A DNA stretch of 64,000 nt, taken from positions 58,763,982-58,827,981 of the forward strand of contig NC_080398.1 in assembly GCF_030265065.1 (NCBI RefSeq), given 5' to 3'. Made by a program: the position numbers and the translations under genes. Origin of the DNA: Corythoichthys intestinalis. Lineage: Eukaryota > Chordata > Actinopteri > Syngnathiformes > Syngnathidae. Positions 1 to 12,927 of this stretch are shown piece after piece (position 1 is the first letter of the stretch; every line of letters begins with the position of its first letter). The notes beneath the pieces are model-generated. The model was not told the DNA's origin. It made no database searches and saw only the letters and a list, made by a program, of their open reading frames with translations.

Positions 1-180
1 CTACTACTGTGACATAGTAAGGTGAAGGAACAATTTAGTGCAATGTAATTACCATGAATCTGGTCACACTATATCCTTGTTTAACTAGTTGAACATCTAT
101 CATCGGAAATGAAAGATGATTTATTTTTAAAGTCTTGTTTTATAGACATTTTTTTATTCAATGCTCACTTTCTCCCACAG

Positions 181-3100
181 ATAAAGCAGTGCCAAGTATC
201 CCAAAAGTGCAGAGTATGATTGAGGATGCATGGAACTCAGGACTGGATCCTCAAGGTGCATCCCACTTTAACCATCATCTACAGGGAACTCGAGCCTGGA
301 TTGGTGCCACAGAGATCTATGTCCTGCTTACTTCTCTAGGAATTAGGTGTCTACCACTCATGTTTTTATTGTTCAATTTGGTCATATAGTTTTTCGGTCG
401 AGTCATGAAAGATCAATTAAATTACTTTTTTTATTCAAGTGAGAGTTTAAAACAGGGGTCACCAAACTTTTTCCTGTGAGGGCCACATAACCCTTCTCTT
501 CTCTGATGAGGGGCCGGGGTCAGTTTGTAACAGAAAAAGTGTGACGAATGCAGGAGTGCCTAAATGTAAAAATTTATTGTTTTTCAGAAAGCCACAATCA
601 AATAACCCTTTCTGGATTCTTCACGGAACCAAAGTAAATAAAATAAAAATGATTTAATATAATATAGTATAATGTAATATAATATAATATAATATAATGT
701 AATTCGGGCTGTCAAACGATTAAAATTTTTAAGCGAGTTAATCACAGCTTAAAAATTAATCGTAATTAATCGCAATTCAAACATCTCTAAAATATGCCTT
801 ATTTTTCTGTAAATTATTGTTGGAATGGAAAGATAAGACACAAGACTGATATATACATTCAACATACTGTACATAAGTACTGTATTTGTTTATCATAACA
901 ATAAATCAACAAGATGGCATTAACATTAATATTCTGTCAAAGCAATCCATGGGTAGAAAGACTTGTAGTTCTTAAAAGATAGATTTTTGTACAAATTATA
1001 GAAATTTTATGTTAAAACCCCTCTTAATGTTTTCGTTTGAATAAAATTGGTAAAATTTTCAATCAAAAAAATTAACTAGTAGCTCACCATTGTTGATGTC
1101 AAGAATTACACAATGCTCATGGTGCATAAAATCAGTTGCACCCAAGCGCCAGCAGAGGGAGACAAAAAACACAAGTAACAAGTGGACATGACACTGCTGT
1201 CATTTTAATCTGTTTGAGCGGGGCATATGCGTTAATTGCGTCAAATATTTTAACGTGATTAATGAAAAAAATTAATTACCGCCCGTTAACGTGATAACTT
1301 TGACAGCCCTTAATATAAAATAATATAATATAATATAATATAATATAATATAATATAATATAATATAATCAGGGGTGCACATAATTTTTTTGCCCAGGTT
1401 CTCAGAGGAGGACCTGGAGATGTGACTTGGTCCTCATTGAGCTTGAGAGCCGACCCACCTGATGCGATAAATTTATGACAAGCTTTACTTAGAGCCAATT
1501 AACTTTGATTAATTATATTAACAGTTAATGCTTGATTAACATCAACTGGCACAACAAAATTGCCATTACTTTGAAGTGAAATGTAAAGAAATAAACATAA
1601 AAGCACCAATTCAAAATAAAGGGCATTATGCGGCTCCCACATTAACTCCAAGCCTTTTTAAAAGTGGGATGTCCTCCTCATAAGACCTCATTGAACGTGC
1701 ATGTTTAGCTTTGTAAAATGCGAGCAAAAACACGTTTGTCAGTGCATGTCGCTGTTCATTACCTTTATTCCGCCCTATTCCGCCACATGTCCATAGGGCG
1801 AGTGGGGTCCTGTTTGACATCGATAGTTTGCTTAATTGCCACATGCTCTGTTTTTTTCGTGCTTTTCAAAGTTTGGATGGCTGAAATTCTTTGACCCTAC
1901 ATAAAATGCGTTTCTCTAATCGGCGACATTGGGATTCTCACGGCACATTTTGTACCGCATTTCCGTGCGAGCATCATTCGCTTCTAGCCATGGTACCTCC
2001 TGTAGCCACTTTTCAGCAAAAGTCCTTTTTTTCGGTAGCTCCGGTGACGTCTCTGCCGTCTGTCTGTCTTTTGACGGGGTGGGGGAACACGGAAGTAATT
2101 ACTCAGTGTGGCCTGCCTCTTCGACATTTTGAGAAGTTATTTTCTCGTGTCCGCCGCAAATAGAGTGGTCAGCCATCGGTACGCAAAAGCGTATGGAAGC
2201 CGTTGAGGGCCAGCGCGTTTGTCTACGTCCAGTACGCATGTGCGGACCACTTATGTGCACCCCTGAATATAATATAATATAATATAATATAATATAATAT
2301 AATATAATATAATATAATATAATATAATATAATAATACTGTATTAATTAAATAGATAATAACCAAATAACCATTGCGCGGTTCTTCACAGAAAAAAGCCA
2401 GGAAATAAATAACTCTATTGAGGAGGAAAAAAAAAAAAAAAAAAAAACATTTAAAAGTGTAAGGATCACTCAGTAAACACCTTAAAAGGCTAAATCAACA
2501 TTGTATATTCTCTCATGCAAGATTAAAAAAAATCTCACAGAGTAGGCAACCGTGAAGCTTACTGTTGCAGCCTGCCTTCATGCTGCTGCAGGGTCCTTCC
2601 AGGGTCCTACCGCCTGATCAAAATCCTTTTTTATTGGTTTATTTTTTTTGTTTGTTGTTGTCGATCTTGGAAAAAAAAAGTCCATATATTGGCAGGCCAA
2701 TATATCGGTCAAGAAAGAATGCAGCAGTGGATTGATTTGAATACCAGCTTTAAATGATAACATTTCCCATCTCTGCCCCCCTTGCAGTGGCCGCATCATT
2801 GACTTTCACCAGCCAACAGGCCCAGGAGGCACCCATCCCCTGCTCTTTGATTGGGTCAAACAATACTTCAGTCAGACCAGCAGTAGCAGATTACCACCTA
2901 GACTCACCCAGACCTCCCTCCCGCCGCTTTACCTGCAGCATCAAGGTGCGCACCCAGCAACACCACTTAAAAATACATTGCGCCATGGTGGGGTTTGGGC
3001 TGGAATATCTCCATAAAAAGTCAATGATTCTAACACTATTGTAGAAAGGCAGCATTAGGGGAAAGAATAAAGTGACATGGAACAATGGACTTGACTTGGG

Positions 3101-6100
3101 TAAACTGGGCCAGAAATTCTCTAGTGAAAAATGTTTTTATGTAAATTCTGATTTAAAGGGCTGAGTACTATTTTAATCTGTATGTATTACTGCACTATTT
3201 ATGTTCATTCTGAGTACTGACACTGAGTACTTTGAGTAAGTAACGCAGCATAAAAGATTTACTTGATTACATTTATGTGAGTAACTTGTTGAGAAAAATG
3301 TATTTCTAAAAGTTCCATGCCATACTTTTTACATAGAAGAAACATTACTCTTACTCCGCTGCTTTGAGCTATACACTAAATTCGTTCAATGATCACGCCA
3401 GCCTGTTCAATCATGTGGCGTCTTTAAAGCGCCGGAAAAAATTAACTATTTCACATCAACATTACTCCAACCTTGATTTGAACCTCTCTCCCAGTTTTGA
3501 TTTGGCACTGATACACCACATAAAACTGGAGATATGATCGTTTTAATTTCATGGTAGGTTTTTTTACATGAGAGGGCACTCATGCTCTTAAGATCGATGA
3601 TGTTACATTTCTGTAGATTTTTGTTGTCGGAATTCGATTACTTTTGTGTTTTGTTTTTTGTCTAATAATGTGGTCATGTAAAAGGTTATAGTATTAATCA
3701 CAATAACAGTTCATATAGATGACATTGTGCTGAGAAAAACAATAACATTGTAAGTTGAGTAATATTATTTTAAGTAACGTGACTCATACTTTTAAGTTTT
3801 TGGACACTCTACCCACCTCTGCATTATTGCTATTTAGATTTACCATTACTCTAGCGGACTGAAACACTATGCCACATATTGTTTTTTTAATTACAGGTAT
3901 CATTTTTTTTCATTTTATCCTTAGATTGAAAGTAAATTTCAACTGGGAACAGCAAAAACATGCTTAATTATATATTTTTTAAATTCCTCACTACTCATTT
4001 GGCGAACAGCCACAGTATTTACAGGATCAAAAATAGTGCTCAGACTTAATACATCAACTGTTTCCTCCTGACTGTGTCCTGTAGGGCATAGCCGCTCCAT
4101 AGTGGGTTTGGAGCAGCGAAAGAATGGAAACATGTGCCTTCTTCTTTTGGATCCTGTTTCTTCATCATCAGATATCTTGATGTTAATGAGTAAAAACACT
4201 GCGTCAATAGCCATCCGGCATTTCCGAAAAATGCCTGGCAGCCTTAAACATAAACAGTACCAGATAGTGGGAGCAGAGGGTGTGTTGTCTGCTGAGGAAA
4301 AACAGGTCAGTTTCTTTATGTTATTTGATATTTGTCATGTTATGACGCCTGGGAATATTCTCGGTATTGGTATTTTGCCATGGGCTATTCTAATCCATTG
4401 TTCAATGACGTCATCGCCCACCCTATTTAGAATTCTAACTGACCCCAATTCCAATGAAATTAGAATGTGTTAAACGTGAAAAAAAAAAAAAAAATTCCAC
4501 AACAATGTATGTTTGCAAATCCATGTTCAACCTATATTTAATTGAAAACTCCACAAGATGTTTAATGTTTTTACCTGATAGACTTTACTGTTTTTAGCAA
4601 ATCATTAATTCAGAATTTTATATCTGAAACACATTTCAAAATGGCTGGGACAAGTGGCAAAAAACTAAAAGTCGAAAAATGCTTTTCAAACACCAATATG
4701 AAACATCCCACAGGTGAACAGGCTAATTGGGAACCAGTGGGTGCCATGATTAGGTATAAAAGGAGCTTCCCTGAATTGCTCATTCACAAGCAAAGATGGA
4801 GTGAGGTTCACCTCTTTGTGAACAAGTGCGTGAGAAAATAGTCCAACAGTTTAAAGGTGGTATGAAATACTACAGCTCGTGACTTTAAAATGATAGCAGA
4901 CAATACTTTGGGCATAAATCCATCCAACAATGGCTTAATAATGAAATTAGTTCTAATTAGTCTTCATTTCTCAGCTACCTTGGCCCCGCCCACGAAAAAA
5001 TCTACACACAGATGATGATATCACACCTAGAATAAGTTGCGGATTTTTGCTGTCTGCTAGCATGCTAGACAAAGGCTTTTTATTCTGTTGTTGCCGTTTA
5101 ACCGTCATTCTATCGACATGTACTAGCTAGAGCAGCAGTAGAAAGCTAAATAGATCAGCAATTCTGGTTATGATGTCACACTCAGAATTGTTTGGGAAAA
5201 AAGTGGGCATTACCCGATGTATTGTTTTGGGAAATGGCAAAAAACAGCAAGATTTAAGTAACACGTTTGGGAGATATGCTACGTTCATGTATGTCGGGAG
5301 ATCTGAGTTCCCAAGTTGGAAAATTGTTCTGATGTGTTGCAAAATCGTAATGTGGGATAAGAACATGGTTGCTACAAAGAAGGGCAGCTTATTTAATGCT
5401 CCAGTGATACATCATGAGTTGAATGACTGTTTGTGCTTTTTATAGACACCATGTAATAAACCCTAAAGCCTACAGAAATGTCATTTTACTGACTGGTGAA
5501 ACACAGCACAAGCATAGCACATTGGTAGTTCAAAATATTACCATAAACCGACAGTATTTACGGTAATAATATGATTTGACAACTTCTCCAACTTATCAGA
5601 ATCTAGGAGAAAACAAAACAGATGTGACTTTTCTTTTAAAGGCTGCTGTATAGCTTGCTCGTTTCATCATGATGAATAAATGTTTCTTCCATGGATTGAT
5701 ACAGTAAAATGAAAGTGAGAACGTAAGTCGGAAATCCGTGAAAGCTCATCGCTGTCAACACGACAGTAACAATAGGAACTATTGTTATTTAGGTTTGAGT
5801 TTCCCGAGGGACAGATATAGTTGACGGACACAGGAAGTCTGTGTGTTTACGTTTGTTATGGTCCGAGTTGCAGATCTGCAATAAACGTTGACTCAAATGA
5901 GTTCAAGAAACTAAATTCTGTGCTTTATGAAGAGTGAAAAAAGCAGAATTTAACACAGACGAAATCATTCGGCCGATTAGAATGAAATATTACCGAAACA
6001 ATATGGTGACGTCACGTACCATAATGGTCGGCAGCAGGTCGCCGCATACGTTTCTTTAACACAACGTGGCCGTGTCAATAAAAGAAAAAAATCGGTGTAT

Positions 6101-6101
6101 G

Positions 6102-6148
<47 letters not shown>

Positions 6149-8510
6149 CTGTCTCCATCCCCATGTACCCGTTTTTAATGCGTACCATGATTTCACAAGT
6201 TGATTTTGGGGAAAAAAAGTGCGCGTTATATTCGGGAAATTACGGTACTCTGTTCGCAAATTGAAATATCAAATTATCTGCCGACATTTAGCTAACTGGC
6301 TATGAATACATCGACAATTAAATTGATTTGAGTGAGAGGCTCTCACTCAAGAGCTTTGTCTAATATTGGGTTGATATGATATGTGGTATTTGAACTGTAT
6401 CAGTACTGATGCTATTTATTGCTATTTGTTTATATGATCAAAATGCATAGAATCCATGTGCATGAATGAATTGCCTTTCTTTGGGCTATAACCTCGAACA
6501 ATTTGGTATGTGTGCTCATCATAATTTCCACCTGTTTTACAAACATTTTATTTTTTACTGAGATCCCTGTAATCTGTAAAAAAAAATGTCTTATTTTTTA
6601 TTTCTATTTGACTCAAACAGCATTGCTCTTGTAAATTGATTTAGAAAGTCATTTGCTCGCAGCAAGGATAAATAAGTATGGAGGTATGAAAGAGGTAGGC
6701 TAGGTAACCCACATAGGCAACATAAATCACTTTTAGGTCACAATCTAAAAGAAACACCTATTAATTGCTTAAAATTTAGTGATATATCCCCATTTCTGTC
6801 CACACAAAGTAGAACAGCAGAGTGTAGGAAGAGGTGAAGGAGAGATGGAAGTCGATGAGAATGAACAGAGGTGAATGGACTATCAACAAGGGATGTCCCA
6901 ATTTTGATGTTGAATACTGATGGCTGAAAAACAAAAAAAAAAGTCACTTTTTTTACAGAAACATTTTGGTTTGCATGTACCATATTTTTCGGACTATAAG
7001 TCACACCTGAGTATAAGTCGCATCAGACATAAAATGCCCAACGAAGAGGAAAAAAAACCATAAGTCGCACTGGAGTATGAGTCGCATTTTAGAACAGATA
7101 GAACAGATATGTCATCTTGAAAGGCAATTTAAAATAAAAATAAAATAGAGAACAACATTCTGAATGAGTGTACAGTATGATAATGTAACATGATGCATGA
7201 ACAACGAAATGCGAACGTGGCCGGTATGTTAACGTAATATAGCTATTAAGAGTTATTCAGATAACTATAGCATAAAGAACATGCTAACAAGTTTACCAAA
7301 CCATCAGTGTCACTCCAAAACACCAAAATAACATGTGAAATGATATAATAATGTGTTAATAATCTCACACATAAGTTGCTCCGGAGTATAAGTCGCACCC
7401 CCAGCCAAGCTGTGAAAAAACTGTGACTTATAGTCCGAAAAACACGATATATAGTTTAAAGTGCTAAAAAAAATTTGTTCGCTCGCCAGTCTCCCAGTGT
7501 TGTACTTGGTTTAGTGACGCCCCTGCCATCCGCAATTGCTGGATGAAACTACACTGCAAAGAAGCCATTTTTAAACAGTACACACGCACAGGTGTTGTGT
7601 TGGATAAAATGGAGAGTGGCAAACTGGAAAACCTTTCTGTGGTCGGAGACAAATCATGATTTGAAGTTGTTTATGGAAAAACTGGAACACCTGAAGGTGT
7701 TTATCAGCACTCACTCCAAAAGCCACCTTCTGTAATGTGTCAGTACCAATGGCATTAGTAAATTACACATCTGTGTAAAAAATACAGGATTTGGAGAAAC
7801 ATAATGCTGCCATCCAAGCAACATCAACGTTTGTTAGTAGACTGGTTTTGCCTGGAGTCCAGAACTGTCTCCCATTGAAAATTTGTGGCGCATTATGAGT
7901 GTAAAACACAACAACAGAGAACCCAGAGTGTTAGACAGCGGAAGCTGTACGTCAAGCAAGAATGGGATAGAATTCCACCCACAGAGCTTCAACAATTATT
8001 GTCCTCAGTTGCCAATTGTTTGTTGAATTTTATTCAAACAAAAGTTGATGTTAGACAAGGTTAAACACCACTCTTCCCCACTCTTTTGTACTGCGATAAA
8101 ATTCTTAAGTTAATGAGTATTTTCTGAAAACAAAGTGTCACTTTGAACATTGAATGTCTTCGTCTTTTTACTGTATTCAATTTAATATAGTTTGAACATG
8201 GTTGATGTGGGATGCAGGGAATGAAAATGAATTCATGGTTTTTTACCTTTGTAAAATTCCTGACCAAAACTTATTGTTTTGAGTGTTTCATTGGCCTTTT
8301 AGCTTAACTCGCCAAATTTTGAAATCAATTCATCCCCATTACTGTATTTAATGTTTTTTTGTGTCAAATTAACTGAAAACGGGCATTCACGAAATATGTT
8401 GTGTAATTTGCTCGTGACTTAAAGGATCTGAACCGTGTTCTGTTTTCCTTTTCCATTAACAGAGCCGTATCTTGAACTCAAGGACTCTGTGTGCTGAAAG
8501 GATTCCATGA
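181..8510 (+). CDS. zup1: ZUP1 (zinc finger-containing ubiquitin peptidase 1), last four coding exons, 5' part outside window
   Basis: Four exons can be joined by GT-AG introns with matching phases: 181-346, 2788-2945, 4085-4305 and 8463-8510 (stop TGA). They encode the end of a UFSP-type (C78) cysteine peptidase domain. The segment IEDAWNSGLDPQGASHFN followed by WIGATEIYVLLTSLGI starts it; GRIIDFHQPTGPGGTHP and LYLQHQGHSRSIVG follow; LLLLDP and LKHKQYQIVGAEG close it; the last exon ends AERIP. In the family the catalytic His lies in the GHS motif and the Asp in LDP, and both are present here. The catalytic Cys and the N-terminal zinc fingers would lie upstream of the window. ZUP1 cleaves K63-linked ubiquitin chains and acts in genome-stability responses in the nucleus and cytosol (family knowledge). 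Introns are full of transposons. The first exon begins in phase, after an AG acceptor at 179-180. The gene looks intact in the part visible. Confidence 0.93.
453..655. repeat. hAT-like terminal fragment in ZUP1 intron
   Basis: The stretch begins CAGGGGTCACCAAACTTTTT, a start typical of fish hAT elements, and continues with a GGGCCACA/GGGGCCGGGG section. No matching far end was found; a weakly similar stretch (AAATAACC then TTCTTCACRGAA) follows the TAATA repeat near 2365. It is probably the remains of an element that has been split by later insertions. Confidence 0.4.
704..1311 (-). mobile_element. hAT MITE, family TAGGGCTGTCAAA, copy 1
   Basis: The ends are CGGGCTGTCAAACG and TTTGACAGCCCT, an inverted pair. 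The interior matches, in reverse orientation, the copies at 18191, 25751, 54450 and 62275, for example the stretch around TCCATGG(A/G)TAGAAAGACTTG. There is no long ORF, so it depends on a transposase made elsewhere. The target duplication cannot be told apart from the surrounding TAATA repeat. Confidence 0.8.
1370..2265. mobile_element. Non-autonomous hAT-like element with 15-bp perfect terminal repeats
   Basis: It starts CAGGGGTGCACATAA and ends TTATGTGCACCCCTG, which are perfect inverse complements. AATATAAT lies on both sides, as an 8-bp hAT duplication would, but this is also the host microsatellite. No transposase could be recognised in its 896 bases. Confidence 0.72.
2420..2715 (+). 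repeat. Partial copy of the TAGAGGTCRRCCGATAT repeat family
   Basis: The interior (AAGTGTAAGGATCACTCAGT through CTGCAGGGTCC to AATATATCGGTC) matches the fuller copy at 34951-35639 in the same orientation and the copy at 17782-19676 in the opposite one. The left end is missing. It lies about 70 bases before a ZUP1 exon. Confidence 0.65.
3200..3840. repeat. Dispersed fish repeat, diverged copy of that at 19690-20385
   Basis: The stretch with CTCTCCCAGTTTT, GGAGATATGATCGTTTTA and GAGGGCACTCATGCT also occurs at about 19720-19970. Both are flanked by ACTTGAGTA-type segments. No ORF. Family not identified. It sits in a ZUP1 intron. Confidence 0.6.
4470..6095. other. ZUP1 last intron, no recognised feature
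   Basis: After the exon ending at 4305, this AT-rich stretch holds only short unsupported ORFs. It contains no recognised transposon terminus, although material in it may be old repeat. Nothing further can be supported. Confidence 0.5.
6096..6147. repeat. (TA)n microsatellite
   Basis: About 25 TA units follow a short GTATGTATG lead-in. The adjoining right side (CGCGTTATATTCGGGAAAT) resembles the end of a fish MITE. Confidence 0.85.
6979..7449. mobile_element. MITE with TTTTTCGGACTATAAGTC termini
   Basis: The left end CATATTTTTCGGACTATAAG is inverted at the right end (CTTATAGTCCGAAAAACACG). Internal motifs GAGTATAAGTCGCA are also repeated in direct and inverted form near each end. No coding capacity in about 470 bases. 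It lies in the last ZUP1 intron. Confidence 0.75.
7660..8060 (+). pseudogene. Degenerate Tc1/mariner-type transposase fragment
   Basis: In shifting frames the text resembles the C-terminal part of a Tc1/mariner transposase: a CLPLKICGAL stretch where PxLSPIENLW is expected, then RQRKLYVKQEWDRIPPTELQ. No termini were identified. The reading is by eye and the family assignment is tentative. It lies about 400 bases before the last ZUP1 exon. Confidence 0.4.
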
Positions 8511-8607
8511 ACTGAAACCTTTTTTTTAACTCCTCTACCTCTCTTTGCTTTTAATGTGAATATGATTTTATCATTTCAGAATGTACAGTGTGCTGCACCT
8601 ATTTGCT

Positions 8608-8613
8608 AATAAA
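8608..8613 (+). other. zup1: Polyadenylation signal of ZUP1
   Basis: AATAAA lies 98 bases after the ZUP1 stop codon, in the sense orientation, and is the first such hexamer after the stop. It fits a short 3' UTR. Cleavage about 15-25 bases further on is inference. Confidence 0.6.
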
Positions 8614-8761
8614 TGTTCAGAATTAATCATCTAACTTGCAGGCAGTTCCTACTCATTGATGGTGCAAGTGCAATTGCATCAAGGTTCTTACAACAGGGCT
8701 CCCGTGGATCCCTAAGTCTTAAAATGTCTTATATTTAAAATCCAGATAATCAAGGTCTTAA

Positions 8762-11362
8762 AGTGCCTGTGACACGAAAAAGCATGTTTATTCCATAATG
8801 CACGCAGTATTTTATGCTCCTGAATAAAATGGACCGCTTGGATGTGTGTGGAAGCAATCGCTATATTTACTTAGTTTTTTTAATCCTGCGCCATCAAAAT
8901 GAGTGACTTCCGGCAACAGTCTCGTGTTGAGAAAGGGCGCTGCGACGTGTACGGAGGAAGGAGTCCTCTTCACTATACAGCTGTACTGTTATATGAGAAG
9001 GACTAAGACGTTTATTTTTTTGCATCACGCCAGCCAAACGGCTGCAAAAAAATCTTGCTGTACGAAGGAAAGGCGTGTGCGCTTTTTTGGGGTTTCAAAA
9101 GGTTCCCATTCACCGTTGGATATTGGCCAAAACAAGCCCTACTACTCTTGGACCATGGGACTTACGAGGAAGTGAGTTAACATCGTGTTGTGTATTATGT
9201 CAAATACGGGGATAATTTTAATATGTAGGTGGCTTGCATTTTGTGACATGCTCCTTGTCCCCTTGGCCGACGACCGGCGGCTTGTCACACATCCCCCAGC
9301 CGGGAGAGCACTATACTCGGCTTATTCCCCTCTTCAAGTGCCTGGCGTTCTTTCAAATTTTCCGACCGATCAGAAATAGCAACTTTGAGTTAAAAATAGC
9401 CACGAATACAGCGGTTACAAAGCAAACACTACAAACTTTCTTTCAATAAAGGACTACTTACGTTTGATCATGGATGGGCATGTAAAAAGCTCTCGTCATA
9501 CACATTAGCTGCACATGTTAGCTGCACAACAACTGCAGCCGCTCGCCTAGGACTACTCTGGCTGTTTAGGACTTCACCATGTAGTACAACATTATTTTGC
9601 CATATTCGTGTTGACTGTTTAGCAGCTACATGCTCCTCCGACCTCAGCCAAAGAACAATTATAATTGCAGATGAGAAAATGACATTTCATCTAATATTTA
9701 ACCATTTTCAGTCAATCAATGTCTTTATTTTCGATGTACATTGTTGAAAACAGCCAACAATTGCATCTCAAATGTGAAAAAAAAAGACTAATTCACTGCT
9801 TTCACGCAAAAAACTTTTAGATCTTATAAAAAATATATATATTTCTTACCTAAAAATGTCATAACGCTTGATAACACACATCACTTAAAAGTTAGGTAGG
9901 TGCTTTTCCCACGTGTTTCAACTGAATTTCCACTTGTGTCAAGCTATAAATTCTAGTTAAGTTTTAAGTTAGTCTAAACTGTAAGTCCTGATAGGATTTT
10001 GAGTTTTTGCAGTGTTCAAAATAAATGCTGTGCTGTATTGGAGCACATTAGGCTTCAGTGCTACTTGGTCTTTTATCCAGCAATGACTACTGGGCTAAAA
10101 TTGACAGCATTCTTAAGTTTGTATTTTACCCCATAATCACTCTACAGCGCTGTTTTCGCAGATTAAATAAAGCCTGTATGTAAGAGTTAGCCTCGCATCA
10201 ACAGTGGTCATAATGAATAGAAACCTAGCCCTCCGCAGGGATAACGTTACGTGAGCGAGTGACAGTAACGTTAATCTTATTTATGAGTGCTGAGAAGTGT
10301 ACTGCTTTAAGATGGCGGCTGTTTTATTAACACTGCCGAGTCGGTCATTTCGCATCTAGTTCTAAGTACATGTGATATCTATGACATGCATCAGATGCTA
10401 CCTGCTACCAGCGTAGCAACATGCGGGAGTAGTTTTTAGCAACGTCGGCGCAGTTTGTAACGGGTGTAGGCTGCAGTAAGGTATTTTTTTATTGCTTCTT
10501 CCTCGACGCACGTGATGTCAGCGCGTTGTCCCGCATTAAAAGTAGTCCGGGCAAAACGTGATGCTTAGAGCTGGCAAAATGAAACGATTCCTCGAGGTGA
10601 ATAAAATTACTCTGATCAGTTTTTAAACTCGACTTACTCGAGTTGCTCGAGTATTCGTTTCAGCTCTACCGCCGGGTGGTTTGCCGATCGGCGAAAACAA
10701 TCGACAACCCAGTACTTATGTGAAATGATCCGGGTTAGTTATGTGTGATTTTCTGCTTCGAAGACTTCGAAGCATCACTCGGTTTGGGTTAGCATGTTGG
10801 CTAGCTGTCACGCCTCTTGGTTTGTTTACATTCTCCGAAGCCGGGGAAGGGAAATGACATAAGCCCGATTTCACAGTAAAGGTGAAGTCGACAGTTTTGA
10901 TCATTATGGAGTAATTTTGCCATGTCGTCTTGAATAAATGCATTTTTATAATTTCATATTCCATTTAGCACAAGACTGTTATTTGTAATGACCATGCCAT
11001 TTATTTAGCTATTGGGGAAAAGTACTTGGATAAAAAGAATATCCTGTAAAAATATTGGCGTAGAGAGACTGAAACATTGACATTTTGCGGCTCTCTTCGT
11101 CGCGTTTTCCTCGTTGTGAATAATTCCCCCTCAATGGGCTGAATAGTAAAATCGATGAGCCCATTGTCCCGCTGACGTCATCCACCTGTTGGGGACGCTA
11201 GAGCCCTATAGTGGTAGGCGTGGTTAACCGGCAGATTAAAAAACAAATTTCTCGTCATCTGCGCTTTGCTAAATTGTTGTATATAGTCCAATTGTCTCAA
11301 AATATGATTCTAATTCACATAATAATCCTATTTAGGAGTTTTTTTCTCCTGTCGTATGCACT
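8762..11362. mobile_element. TTAA-flanked 2.6-kb DNA element, unclassified
   Basis: TTAA lies on both sides (8758-8761 and 11363-11366). The ends are AGTGCCTGTGACACGA and, inverted, AGTGCATACGACAGGA, giving imperfect terminal repeats. TTAA duplication is the habit of the piggyBac superfamily, but no transposase is readable. A partial inverted relative occupies about 50760-52010. A small MITE-like palindrome starting GAGCTGGCAAAATGAAACGA is embedded near 10567-10672. The element fills most of the space between the ZUP1 and RWDD1 3' ends. Confidence 0.6.
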
Positions 11363-11454
11363 TTAAATTGTCTTCAATGAAAAATTGCAGTAGGTATTAA
11401 ATTTCAAGACAATGCGTTTAATTCCAGGGAAATCACTGTAGTCTGCTGTTACAC

Positions 11455-12520
11455 TTCACGCTGTACATGCAGGGGACGCTGGCGTGATTTATGTGGGCCA
11501 TAACATCTTTTGTACTCGTCATAAAGATGTCATTTTTGGCCAATATATAGACATATAGTAGCTCTTTCACTCAACACCAGATGGCAGTATTGTTGCATCG
11601 TAACTAATTGAATTTTCCCGAGGTGACTGAAAAAAATCCAGTCGCAGTTCTGGTCCATTTTAATCACAATTATATTGGAAATATGGCATCACAACGACAA
11701 GGCAGGGGTAGAAGAAGAAGACCATCCATTCCGTACAGGCGAGCACAAGCAGTAAATTATGCAGTCTGATGAGTCTCCAGAAAGAAGGGACATGGATTCG
11801 AAGAGGAGTTGATGAACAATGGCATTGATCCCCTCAAAGAAGGTACTAACATGAAAAAAATATAGCCATTTATCATGACCACATGAAAGATCCAGTTAAA
11901 TTGGATAAGATTTGAGCCCTCCAGACCTACCTTGAACAGAGTGACCCTCACTGCTGAATCAATAACATCTTGTGTTATTGGCCATGTAAACAACGACAAA
12001 AAATGTATTTATTCTGTTTGTAAGCTGCGAAATTCCATTGGAAGAGGCATGAACAGACCCCTCCCAGCTGTAAAAAAAAAAGTTTCATTACATTGAAATG
12101 AATAGGAAATTTAATTTTTCAAGTTTCGTGACAATATTGTCTATTGTTTATAAACTATTGTCATAAAGTGCCCTTTTTGGATTGTAAATTGCTCCGTTCT
12201 CATTTGCTGAACCTTGATAAAAGTCAAATTAAAGCTGTTAATTTTATATGATTAGTTGTCACAACTTTACTGAGATTTATAGTTATCAGTAATCAAGTTA
12301 TGTGTGTGTTTCCATTTGAAATTTTTCAACTTTAGCTGGTTGTGACACTTTCAAAAATGTAAAAATTTTGTAAAAAAAAAAAAAAAAAGTTAATGACATG
12401 ATCCTTTGATGATTTAGGAAGAAAAACATGTGCAACACGGCATGTTTAAACTTAAGTTTATAAATGCTCATAGAAAAATCCACCCTTAATTTCACAAAAA
12501 AATGCTCAGAGTGTAAAGGG
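11455..12520 (+). mobile_element. piggyBac-like remnant
   Basis: The left part (ACACTTCACGCTGTACA, then ACTCGTCATAAAGA, then a start codon reading MASQRQGRGRRRR) matches the fragment at 56068-56457. The right end reads GCTCAGAGTGTAAAGGG followed by TTA, consistent with a CCCTTTACACTC-type terminus at a TTAA site. Only a short basic N-terminal reading frame is left and the body is deleted. The superfamily is inferred from TTAA targeting of the second copy. Confidence 0.5.
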
Positions 12521-12734
12521 TTATTGGCTGATTGCAAGCAACTATCAGGTTCCACCCTTCACCTACTGTACAAGAGTGCAGCACCCATTTGAAGGTGCGT
12601 TGGTCTCTCTGTTTTTTTTATTTATTATTGGTCAATATCTTGTTCACCTGCCTAATCTTGCTTGTACCCGTGTTGCTCCCTCTATGTTCAATAACGGTAT
12701 AGTTGCATGGGGCTAATCGATTTCGCTGGAGCCA

Positions 12735-12927
12735 TGAAAACGAAACTATCAAAGAAAAACAAAAGTAACGTTTTACACAGTTGACAATTTGAAAAGTAGT
12801 TGAGTAAAAAGTAGATATGTGCTGATATAATAATAGTGAAGTAAAAGTGCTATATATTTGTACTCAAGTAGAGATACACAAAAGTGTACTTAGTACAGTA
12901 ACAAAGTACTTTTACATTCCACCACTG
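12735..12927. repeat. GTACTT-rich fish repeat end
   Basis: AAGTACTTTTACATTCCACCACTG closes a stretch rich in AGTA and GTACTT motifs. The same ending recurs at about 16846-16884 and related sequence at 34270-34452. No ORF. Confidence 0.55.

Larger units (their letters stand above)
655..2336. repeat. (TAATA)n microsatellite split by two hAT insertions
   Basis: Pentanucleotide TAATA tracts occur at about 655-703, 1312-1369 and 2266-2336, separated by two hAT-type elements (704-1311 and 1370-2265). The simplest reading is one tract of roughly 180 bp invaded twice. It lies in the ZUP1 intron between exons 181-346 and 2788-2945. Confidence 0.75.
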
